7,049 bases of DNA, from contig CAYSAG010000274.1 in the NCBI GenBank assembly GCA_964428935.1, positions 1 through 7,049 of the forward strand, written 5' to 3'. Source of the DNA: JAADHY01 sp964428935 (GTDB taxonomy: Bacteria > Planctomycetota > Planctomycetia > Planctomycetales > Planctomycetaceae). The notes under the pieces are model-generated. The model was not told where the DNA came from, ran no database searches, and saw only the letters and a list, made by a program, of their open reading frames with translations. Each line of letters begins with the position of its first letter. Position 1 is the stretch's first letter. Shown here piece after piece: positions 1 through 5,825 of the stretch. The position numbers and the translations under genes were made by a program.

Positions 1-2
1 TG

Positions 3-1313
3 ATGTCGGGTTACAGCACCAGCAGCGTGACGTACGACGAAATCGATCGACTGGTGCAGTACGCGCAGAGCCGAGGCTTTCAGCGGTCGTGGCAGTTGAG
101 CCCGGTGGGCGACTGGAACCGAGTCACTACGGATGGTGCGGATCAATTGCGGACGCATGGTCCGATGCATGAGATTCTGTCAGTCGACGGAAACGCGTTG
201 GAACACGACGCGAAGGGCAATGTGACGTTCATCCCGGGTCAAGCCAGGTCCAACGGTTCCAGTCTGCGGCTCCTTTGGGGCTTTGACAACGAGCTGCGAG
301 GCGTGGATGTGGATGGCGACGGTCTTTACGAGACGACGTACCGGTACGACGCTTTGCAGCGCCGCGTGGCGAAGACGACCGACGGGAACACGACCGTTAC
401 CGTCTTCCACATGATGCAGGAACTGGTGGAGTACCGGTCGGGCGATCCGGCCGGCAGTCCGCAAGCAGTGTGGGTCTACGCCACGTACGTGGACGAGCCG
501 CTTTTGGTGCGGCGAGGTGATGGCAGCGAGTACTACTTCCACCAGAACTCGCAGTACAGCGTCGCGGCGCTGACCGGCTCGGCGGGCAACGTGGTGGAGC
601 GTTACGCGTACACGGCGTACGGCTCGCCCACCATCCTGGCCCCGGACGGCGTGACCGAACGCTCCGAATCCGCCTTCAATAACCCCGTCCTCTTCACCGG
701 CCGCCGCTGGGACAGCGAGTCCGCGTTGTATTACTACCGAGCCCGGTACTACGATCCGGTCTTGGGGCGTTTCCTCTGTTGGGACCCCATTAGATATGAC
801 GGGGGCCTCCATTTGTACGCGTACACTGGGAATCGCCCTTCGGCGTTCGTCGATCCTACTGGGCTTCATTGCACTGATTGGTCGTGGACGCCGATCGCCA
901 TGCCGCGCACGGCGCGCGGTCGCCAGCTGGGATGGTTTTTCTATCAATGGGAGGGGTGGTTACAGGGCAATTACGGAAGTCGGTGGTGCCGGAACCAATG
1001 CGACGATTGTCGGTGGGTAACTGATGAAGAGGTGTCGGTCTCGGCGTCCATATGCGCCCGTGTAGGTGTTGGGATCGGCCTCCATGTTGACACTGACGAG
1101 CACATCCCGCCTTGGTCGCTACGCCTGTTGCCCGGGATTGGCCGGGAAATCCGCGTTTTTGGGTATATCGGGGGAAGAGGCAGCGCATCTGGCTGCGCGA
1201 CCTTCACGGTATCCGCTAGCACGGATCGGTGTCACGGGGTCGACTTTCGTCGAGTGAAGGGCTGCGTGAACGTCCCCATAGACTTTCGAATGGCTGTCGG
1301 TGTCAGCTTATGA
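3..1313 (+). CDS. RHS repeat-associated core protein, C-terminal part with Cys-rich variable tip (5' end outside window)
   Basis: RHS proteins are large secreted or surface proteins whose YD repeats build a shell around a variable C-terminal tip, often a toxin. Visible here are degenerate YD-type repeats at about residues 60-125 (YRYDALQRRVAKTTDG at 113-128), the pre-core YYFHQNSQYSVAALTGSAGN (177-196), and the core FTGRRW...YYYRARYYDPVLGRFL at 231-258. The core ends in DPTGL at 284-288. The tip (289-436) has eight cysteines, including CRNQCDDC at 329-336, and many Gly/Val/Ser residues suggesting beta structure; I recognise no toxin family in it. The first Met is probably internal: any codon ending in TG upstream is sense, so the frame is open at the window edge, and RHS proteins are normally far longer. 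The first half of the usual DPxG...DPxG processing motif reads DPIR (261-264). The frame stays open for 70 codons beyond the TGA, so the true tip may be longer. Confidence 0.9.
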   Translation: MSGYSTSSVTYDEIDRLVQYAQSRGFQRSWQLSPVGDWNRVTTDGADQLRTHGPMHEILSVDGNALEHDAKGNVTFIPGQARSNGSSLRLLWGFDNELRGVDVDGDGLYETTYRYDALQRRVAKTTDGNTTVTVFHMMQELVEYRSGDPAGSPQAVWVYATYVDEPLLVRRGDGSEYYFHQNSQYSVAALTGSAGNVVERYAYTAYGSPTILAPDGVTERSESAFNNPVLFTGRRWDSESALYYYRARYYDPVLGRFLCWDPIRYDGGLHLYAYTGNRPSAFVDPTGLHCTDWSWTPIAMPRTARGRQLGWFFYQWEGWLQGNYGSRWCRNQCDDCRWVTDEEVSVSASICARVGVGIGLHVDTDEHIPPWSLRLLPGIGREIRVFGYIGGRGSASGCATFTVSASTDRCHGVDFRRVKGCVNVPIDFRMAVGVSL

Positions 1314-1526
1314 ATGGGCGTTGGCGTGTTCAATATGGACTTTGCCGGAGAGGTTTTCGTCTCCTTGCCCACTATTCTTATCGCCGTGTGCTGCGAATGC
1401 ACGGTGCCAGGTGGATGCAGTTGCACTCCCCAATGGCCGTCTCTTCCGAGCACAGCGACTGTTGGATTCTGCTTCTGTTTCGTCATGTGCCACGAAACGT
1501 CAATGACCATTTCGCTGCCGTTCTAA
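1314..1526 (+). CDS. Cys-rich hydrophobic ORF, probable continuation of the RHS tip after an in-frame TGA
   Basis: This 70-codon stretch is in the same frame as the RHS gene and starts directly after its TGA (TGAATG). It is rich in cysteine (eight: AVCCEC, GGCSC, GFCFC, VMC) and in hydrophobic residues (VSLPTILIAV at 16-25). The RHS tip before the stop also has eight cysteines and the same Gly/Val pattern (AVGVSL, stop, MGVGVF), so the two halves read as one domain. It ends in TAA at 1524-1526, only 17 bases before the next start, a spacing normal for a real gene boundary. I see no Shine-Dalgarno sequence before 1314, which argues against an independent gene. The options are a nonsense mutation or sequencing error in one longer RHS gene, translational coupling or readthrough, or a chance open frame. 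I favour a broken or misread end of the RHS gene. Confidence 0.4.
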   Translation: MGVGVFNMDFAGEVFVSLPTILIAVCCECTVPGGCSCTPQWPSLPSTATVGFCFCFVMCHETSMTISLPF

Positions 1527-1543
1527 CGTAGAGGCAGACCAGC

Positions 1544-2128
1544 ATGGGAAGGCCGCGGTTGGGAACGCCTGAGCGTCGCGCGCTCTGTCACACGGGGACC
1601 GGATGCCTCGTATCGTTAGTGTTGTATCTCGTCGGGGCTCTTGCATGCAAGGATCACCATCTTCTTGCTGCAGTCCTCGGACTAGCGGCCTTTGCGGCTT
1701 TTATGTGGGGAATTTCTGCCGCTTTGGCCGCCTTGGATCGCTGGGACGAGCTGTCTAAGAGGTACAGAACGCGCGCTCAGGTCAAGGCGCGAGCGTACTT
1801 GGGATTGGTTGGTGGGACAGACACCTATCGTTGCTATCGGGGGAGCGCGACCAGCGAAGGACTGTTCATCCGACCTGTTATTGGGAACCGGATCGCTCGC
1901 CCTCCTCTGCTGATCCCATGGGAGGACATCGATATCGAGGATTGTGAAGGGGACGTGATCCTCAAGATATCGACTCTCTCCCCGCCGGTAAGAATACGGT
2001 CTGATGGCCCGCGGGGCGACCCGGAATGGAAGCGCATCCTTGAGATCTTGGAGCAGAAAAGGAAGGAGCACCTCACCGCCGTCGGGCGGTCTGGCCGTCC
2101 GAGTGGTCTTGTCGGGCGGCAAGGCTGA
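1544..2128 (+). CDS. small membrane protein with two N-terminal helices, candidate partner/immunity protein of the RHS tip
   Basis: The protein has 194 residues. Two hydrophobic segments lie at about 20-36 and 40-62, followed by a basic and acidic linker (66-84) and a soluble C-terminal part. That part contains SEGLFIRPVIGNRIARPPLL (104-123) running into IPWEDI (124-129). The 'rPPLLIPWedI' pattern recalls short planctomycete proteins of unknown function, possibly with a PH-like beta fold; this is from memory. The start is supported by GAGG at 1531-1534, nine bases before the ATG. The gene lies 17 bases after the RHS tip frame, shares its lower G+C content, and is followed by a terminator-like hairpin, so it is probably co-transcribed with the RHS gene. 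A small gene directly after an RHS tip is typically its immunity gene, but no sequence evidence proves that here. The tail after residue 178 (GRSGRPSGLVGRQG) looks like low-complexity extension. Confidence 0.75.
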   Translation: MGRPRLGTPERRALCHTGTGCLVSLVLYLVGALACKDHHLLAAVLGLAAFAAFMWGISAALAALDRWDELSKRYRTRAQVKARAYLGLVGGTDTYRCYRGSATSEGLFIRPVIGNRIARPPLLIPWEDIDIEDCEGDVILKISTLSPPVRIRSDGPRGDPEWKRILEILEQKRKEHLTAVGRSGRPSGLVGRQG

Positions 2129-2158
2129 AACAACCGCGGCTGGTTTCAGCTAGGTTTT
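2124..2158 (+). terminator. terminator-like hairpin at the end of the RHS tip cassette
   Basis: A perfect 8-base inverted repeat GCTGAAAC (2124-2131) / GTTTCAGC (2143-2150) encloses an 11-base loop and is followed by TAGGTTTT. It overlaps the stop codon of the small membrane protein gene. The short T tract makes it a plausible but not strong Rho-independent terminator for plus-strand transcription, and it sits where the rightward cassette meets the leftward M24 gene. Confidence 0.45.
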
Positions 2159-2161
2159 CCC

Positions 2162-2233
2162 GTCGTGACGAACCGCAGCTACAACCGGCAGGACAACCTG
2201 GTCACCTCGATCGACGTGCCCGGCTATCCGTAG
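2162..2233 (+). pseudogene. short RHS-like remnant
   Basis: Translated from 2162, the plus strand gives VVTNRSYNRQDNLVTSIDVP followed by GYP and a TAG at 2231-2233. The 'YNRQDNLVTSI' part resembles an RHS/YD repeat (Y-D/N-R-x-G/D-N-L-x-x-I). It has no start codon or ribosome binding site and is far too short to be a gene. By chance or descent, it is in the same frame as the membrane protein gene that ends at 2128. It looks like leftover RHS coding sequence from a displaced tip or a decayed tandem RHS gene, cut off at the M24 gene. The match is short, so this rests on pattern recognition only. Confidence 0.35.
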
Positions 2234-2248
2234 CTTCAACAGCACGGG

Positions 2249-3445
2249 TCAGAAAGCGGCCAAGACGGCCAGCACGTTCCGCTGGGGTTCTCCACCCGTT
2301 ACGTGCACTTGGCCCGTCGCGTCGACGAACACGTTCACCTCGCTGCGCACGCCGAACTCCGGCAAGTACACGCCTGGTTCAATGGAAAAGCACGTTCTGG
2401 GCAGAACGCGTCGCTCCTCGCGCGTTTCCAGGTTGTCCATGTTCGCGCCGTTGCCGTGCGTTTCTTGTCCAATGCTGTGTCCGGTGCGGTGGACGAAATA
2501 CTGGCCGTAGCCGGCCTGTTCGATGACGTCCCGCGCCGCTTGGTCGACCTGCCAACCCTGAATCGGCCGCCCTTGTTGGAACGCGTCGCGGACGAACTGA
2601 ATGGCTGCGTCCCGGGCGGCCGCCACGACTTGGAAAACCTTCGCGTACTGTTCCGGAACGGAGCTGCCGACGAAGCCGACCCGTGTCAGGTCGCTGTAGA
2701 CGGCGCGAGGTCGGTCCAGCTTGGCCCACAGGTCGATGAGCACGAAGTCGCCGGCACGGATTTCCGTTTGTCGGCCCGTGCCGGTCTCGTAGTGGGGGTT
2801 TCCGCTGTTGGGCCCGACAGCGACAATGGGCGGGTGGAACGTGGTCAGGCCGTGTTCGGCAAAGTACGCCACGATTTGTTCCTGGACCGCCGTCTCGGTC
2901 GTTGCTCCCTGCGAACGCACCTGCTCGGCAATGAACTGCCAGGCGTGAACGAAGGCGGCGTTGGTGTGTCGAGCGGCCTCGCGGTGCATTTGCCACTGCT
3001 CGTCGTCCCACGTGGCCTCGAAAAGCTGGACCAGGTCGCCGGAGGAGACCACGTCGACACCGCTTTGTCGGACCAGCTCGACCGTGCCGGCGTCGACCCG
3101 CGACACGTACGGGTTTTGGTTGCGCGGCGAGTACTCCATGGCGACCCGTCGGCACCCGTGGACCAACTCCGCCACCCCACGCTCCAGCTCTTGCCAGCGC
3201 AGGTAGACCAACTTCCCTCCCGGCAGGTGGTCCAGCGCCGACGACTCAATCCGGTGAACCAGTTTGCGTGGCTCCCCCCGGGCCGGCACGAAGTAGAAGA
3301 GCCGACGGGAGCCGATTTGAGACTCGTCCAGCTGCAGCACGCGTCGGGCCAGCACGTTGCTGCCGCGGAAGTCGTACAGCAGCCAGCCGTCGAGCCCGAA
3401 GTCGGTCAGTGCTTGCTGGACGTCGTTCAGCTTGAAAGTCGACAT
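2249..3445 (-). CDS. M24 family metallopeptidase, Xaa-Pro aminopeptidase-like
   Basis: Enzymes of this family use two metal ions to cleave N-terminal residues, typically before proline (aminopeptidase P) or in related dipeptides, in the cytoplasm. The 398-residue length is usual. The N-terminal creatinase-like domain spans about 1-145 and the pita-bread catalytic domain about 150-390. The five metal ligands are all visible: D238 (VLIDLWA), D252 (VYSDLTRVG), H323 (RTGHSIGQ), E356 (SIEPGVYL) and E369 (VRSEVNVF). H218 in GNPHYE and H330 in ETHG fit the active-site histidines of the family. The first ligand motif is DLWA rather than the more usual DxG-type sequence. The start is supported by GAGAAGG (plus-strand 3456-3462), ten bases before the ATG. 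There is no signal peptide. The gene stands alone, convergent with the RHS cassette and divergent from the gene at 3841. The dual-metal fold is certain from the ligands; the exact substrate is not. Confidence 0.93.
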   Translation of the reverse strand: MSTFKLNDVQQALTDFGLDGWLLYDFRGSNVLARRVLQLDESQIGSRRLFYFVPARGEPRKLVHRIESSALDHLPGGKLVYLRWQELERGVAELVHGCRRVAMEYSPRNQNPYVSRVDAGTVELVRQSGVDVVSSGDLVQLFEATWDDEQWQMHREAARHTNAAFVHAWQFIAEQVRSQGATTETAVQEQIVAYFAEHGLTTFHPPIVAVGPNSGNPHYETGTGRQTEIRAGDFVLIDLWAKLDRPRAVYSDLTRVGFVGSSVPEQYAKVFQVVAAARDAAIQFVRDAFQQGRPIQGWQVDQAARDVIEQAGYGQYFVHRTGHSIGQETHGNGANMDNLETREERRVLPRTCFSIEPGVYLPEFGVRSEVNVFVDATGQVHVTGGEPQRNVLAVLAAF

Positions 3446-3474
3446 GGGTGGTGGACCTTCTCACGGCGCCGTTT

Positions 3475-3513
3475 GCCGCAGCGTGCCGAGTCGCTCGGTG
3501 CAGCGGCGTTTTT
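3475..3513 (+). terminator. terminator-like hairpin with T tract, antisense to the M24 leader
   Basis: The arms are 3475-3490 and 3494-3507. The inner stem has eight pairs (GTGCCGAG with CTCGGTGC, including two G-U pairs) around a TCG loop. A small internal loop and an outer five-pair stem GCCGC/GCGGC follow, and then TTTTT at 3509-3513. The orientation fits termination of plus-strand transcripts, although the only plus-strand source upstream is the antisense of the M24 gene. On the minus strand the same hairpin would sit in the M24 mRNA leader, preceded by an A tract. Confidence 0.4.
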
Positions 3514-3707
3514 CTCAAATCGCAACCGTCAGGCTCAGACCTGCACCGCGCTGCTGCCCAAGACGGTGGCGTCCTCGGCCGGCCATCCTACGACCAGTCG
3601 GCGCAGCTTGCAACGCGAGGCCGACCAGGCCGTGGCGGGCCTTTGCTCCCGACCGCCCTGGCGGCGTTCCGGGTAGCCGCGGTGCGGCCTGTCCGGTAAA
3701 CTACGGT

Positions 3708-3757
3708 TCGACCGTCGAGTGGAGCCTGCTCGCCGAACGCTGCCGGACGACGGTCGA
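3708..3757. repeat. 10-base perfect inverted repeat upstream of the 3841 gene
   Basis: TCGACCGTCG (3708-3717) and its exact reverse complement CGACGGTCGA (3748-3757) are separated by 30 bases. It lies 84 bases before the start of the downstream plus-strand gene, so it could be an operator dyad or a stem in the leader RNA. CGG/TCG-rich sequence makes chance repeats more likely, so function is uncertain. Confidence 0.4.
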
Positions 3758-3840
3758 CGGAATGTGGCCGAACGGTCCTGCTGAGCGAGCGGCGTCGAGG
3801 TGCACAGACGAAAGGATGGAACAGCATTAGGAGCGGAAAA

Positions 3841-4347
3841 ATGGCGAAGACGTTGGCGAAGAGTCCGTGGCCGTGGGTGTGTCTGCTGACTGGCTTTCTG
3901 GCCGGGGTGGTCGTTTCGTCGTTCTGGCCGAGTCAGCCAATCTTTGCCGACGGAACAGACCGCACCGAAAAGTTTGCCATTAGTTCGGTGAAGCTGGACG
4001 CCACGACCGAAGGCATTTTCATCTTGGACTTCTTGACGGGTCGTCTCAACGGTGTCGTCTTCAGTCAGTCGGCCAACATGTTCGTGGCCCGCTACTTCCG
4101 GAACGTGTCGCAGGACTTCCGGCTGTCGGGCAGCGTGCAGCCGCACTTTGCGTTGATTTCAGGCCTGGGAGCTCCACAAAGCCGTGGACCTTCGCAGCTC
4201 GGGGCCAGCATGATTTACGTGGCCGAGCTGACGACGGGCCGAGTCGTCGCTTACGCCATTCCTTACCAAGTGTGGAGCCGGCCGATTCCGACGCCGCTGC
4301 AGTTGATTCCGGCCGGCAGTTTCTCGTTCCGCGAGCGGCTGAAGTAG
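3841..4347 (+). CDS. planctomycete-type membrane-anchored protein of unknown function
   Basis: The protein has 168 residues. A short basic N-terminus (MAKTLAKSPW) precedes one hydrophobic segment at about 12-28. After this comes a compact soluble domain, probably on the outer face of the cytoplasmic membrane. Recognisable blocks are EGIFILDFLTGRLNG (58-72), PHFALISGLG (101-110), IYVAELTTGRVVAYAIPY (125-142) and LIPAGSFSFR (155-164). I recall this 'YFLDFLTG...YVAE.TTG.V.AYAIP' pattern from a family widespread in planctomycetes without known function. The start is firm: AGGAG at 3829-3833 is seven bases before the ATG, one of the best Shine-Dalgarno sites in the window. It is a single gene, convergent with the TadG-like gene, whose stop lies 52 bases further on. 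The two LTG/TTG-containing blocks might be repeats of a small beta-propeller-like unit, but that is speculation. Confidence 0.82.
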   Translation: MAKTLAKSPWPWVCLLTGFLAGVVVSSFWPSQPIFADGTDRTEKFAISSVKLDATTEGIFILDFLTGRLNGVVFSQSANMFVARYFRNVSQDFRLSGSVQPHFALISGLGAPQSRGPSQLGASMIYVAELTTGRVVAYAIPYQVWSRPIPTPLQLIPAGSFSFRERLK

Positions 4348-4356
4348 CGACGCCTT

Positions 4357-4389
4357 GGCCGGCCCGAAGCGGCTCCTCTCCGCCCGGCC
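4357..4389. terminator. possible bidirectional hairpin between convergent genes
   Basis: GGCCGG (4357-4362) and CCGGCC (4384-4389) form a six-pair stem in the 52-base gap between the 3841-4347 gene and the convergent TadG-like gene. There is no T tract on either side, so it is weak evidence for a terminator and may be only GC-rich chance. Confidence 0.2.
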
Positions 4390-4399
4390 TGCGCGACCG

Positions 4400-5794
4400 T
4401 CATTCAATCAGTCGCGGGGTGGTGAAAAGGCTAGCGTCCGAAACGGTGACGTCGCCGCTGGGAATGACCGTGTCGGACACGACGGCGGCCGGCTGCACGT
4501 ACACGTACTTGTTCGCTCCGGTCAGCTTCACGGCCATGATTCGCACGCCGACCAGCTTGACCAGCGTGTAGGTTGTGTTGTTGCCCTGTCCGGTGACGGA
4601 CGAAAACAGGGCAATGGCACGGGTCTGGCCAATGATGGCCTCCAGCTCGTCCTTAATGGCTGCGCTCAGGCCCGTGTCGCCGTTGACGTCGATCGGGCCC
4701 TGGTCCAGTCGAAACTCGCCGCCGAAGTACGACAGGTCCTGGGCGTTGACGCCGTACAGAATTTGCCGCTCCAGGTCGGGCGTGGCGTTGTTGGGGTTTC
4801 CGATGTCAATGGTGCCGCGGTTGCCCGGCGTCCACTGGTTGTTGGCGTTCGAGTTGGGGTTGCCGCGGCCGTTGGAATTTCCGTTGGACGTTCCGCCGGG
4901 GTAAATGTTGAGCTCCAGAATGCCGTCCGAACCAGGAGTGACCTCTCCGGTGGCCGGGTTGTAGGCGTAGTGGTCGGACCCGACGCCGGCCAGCAACTGC
5001 TCCCACGAAGGCTCGTCGACCGTAATGGGCAGCAGCGGGGCGGTCGATGAGCTTCCGGGTGGAATGCGAAAGCCGACCCCGGGCAACAGCGCCGCGGCCG
5101 CTCGAACCTGCACGCCCGCCTCCTGCTGACCAATGACCGGTGCGAAGAAGAGCCGAAGCGGCTCGTCGCCGACCGGTGGACTTCCCTCCGGCCGCTCCAC
5201 GTCTCGGTGCAGTGTCACCCGGACTGCGTTGAACGGCGGCACGCCCCAGCTCGCGACCCAGCGGCCCGTCTCGGGGTCGTACTGGCACCGACCGAATTGC
5301 ACGTCTCGTGTCGGCTCCAGGTAGACGCTTTCGCGGTCGGCCGCTTGGTGCAGCGCGGCCAGCTCTTGCGCGGCGTTCCGGGCTTCCACGACCACGGCCT
5401 GCTGTTCCAGTTGAGGAGCCGGACCGAGCCCCTGCCGAAGCTCCAAGGCCGCGCCCAGCGCGGCCGAGTCGGCGGCGGCCTGAAGTTGCGTTCGGGTCAG
5501 CGTAATGTAGCCCACGTCGACCGTGAAGGCGACGAACGCGAACAGGACGACCATGAGTGCCGCCGCCAGCACCAGGACGGCTCCCCGCCGACGACGTTGT
5601 CCACCGTCCTCGTTTGGTCCGGGCGACCCGCCGCTGCGCCGACCCGCTCGGCCCCGGCGGCTCGAAGCCGTCCTTCCCACCGCGCTGGCGAGCCCGCCAA
5701 GCCCGAAGTGCCACTCTCCCACCGGCACCGGACGGAACACGGCCGTTTGCAAGCAGTGGTTCGCCACGCTCAAGAAGTCTCGGTTGTCGGTCAT
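4400..5794 (-). CDS. TadG-like (TadE/G N-terminal domain) membrane-anchored exported protein
   Basis: TadE/TadG proteins are pseudopilin-like membrane proteins linked to Flp/Tad pilus assembly. The diagnostic part here is RRRRGAVLVLAAALMVVLFA (67-86) followed by FVAFTVDVGYITLTRTQLQA (87-106) and AADSAALGAALEL (107-119). This is a positively charged start, one membrane helix (about 71-95), then the amphipathic 'QLQ.AADSAALAAA' helix typical of the family. The remaining 345 residues should be outside the cytoplasm. An Asn/Gly-rich stretch lies at 300-337 (GTSNGNSNGRGNPNSNANNQ at 301-320). Further blocks are RQILYGVNAQDLSYFGGEF (343-361), NGDTGLSAAIKDEL (371-384) and VGVRIMAVKLTG (415-426), a pattern I associate with planctomycete proteins annotated as TadG-related. 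No von Willebrand A motif (DxSxS) is visible. The 66-residue N-terminus before the helix is unusually long, but GAGAGGGGG (plus-strand 5801-5809) just before the ATG supports this start. It lies 31 bases after the upstream gene, so they form an operon. No other tad genes are in the window. Confidence 0.82.
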   Translation of the reverse strand: MTDNRDFLSVANHCLQTAVFRPVPVGEWHFGLGGLASAVGRTASSRRGRAGRRSGGSPGPNEDGGQRRRRGAVLVLAAALMVVLFAFVAFTVDVGYITLTRTQLQAAADSAALGAALELRQGLGPAPQLEQQAVVVEARNAAQELAALHQAADRESVYLEPTRDVQFGRCQYDPETGRWVASWGVPPFNAVRVTLHRDVERPEGSPPVGDEPLRLFFAPVIGQQEAGVQVRAAAALLPGVGFRIPPGSSSTAPLLPITVDEPSWEQLLAGVGSDHYAYNPATGEVTPGSDGILELNIYPGGTSNGNSNGRGNPNSNANNQWTPGNRGTIDIGNPNNATPDLERQILYGVNAQDLSYFGGEFRLDQGPIDVNGDTGLSAAIKDELEAIIGQTRAIALFSSVTGQGNNTTYTLVKLVGVRIMAVKLTGANKYVYVQPAAVVSDTVIPSGDVTVSDASLFTTPRLIE

Positions 5795-5825
5795 GGCTGT
5801 CCCCCTCTCGTCGTTGGCGTTCCCG

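Larger units (their letters stand above)
3446..3840. other. divergent intergenic region with several GC-rich hairpins, no gene seen
   Basis: This 395-base stretch separates two divergent genes, so it should hold promoters for both, but I find no convincing -35/-10 pair on either strand. It holds at least three inverted repeats: 3475-3507 with a T tract; an imperfect stem at 3625-3661 (CCAGG...CCTGG with inner GTGG/CCGC and CGGG/CCCG); and TCGACCGTCG/CGACGGTCGA at 3708-3757. A small hairpin GCCGC-GGT-GCGGC lies near 3676-3688. The open frames that cross it read as arginine-rich GC-driven translations without family features. It may be a structured leader or a small RNA, but I recognise no known RNA family. 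Confidence 0.4.

Noticed and set aside
1311..1313. TGA as a selenocysteine codon
   Set aside because: No selenocysteine insertion hairpin was evident just downstream, and selenocysteine in an RHS tip would be without precedent that I know.
2303..3676. 457-codon open frame on the plus strand antisense to the M24 gene
   Set aside because: It mirrors the M24 coding sequence, whose five metal ligands are intact. Its translation shows no domain and is a by-product of high G+C.
3661..3730. tRNA-like T-arm (GGTTCGA) or RNase P-like GGTAAACT motif
   Set aside because: The stem around TTCGA leaves only a five-base loop, no acceptor or anticodon arm fits, and the RNase P resemblance is limited to a few bases.
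3816..3830. Four-codon leader ORF (MEQH) ending just before the 3841 ribosome binding site
   Set aside because: Too short to distinguish from chance, and it has no properly spaced ribosome binding site of its own.
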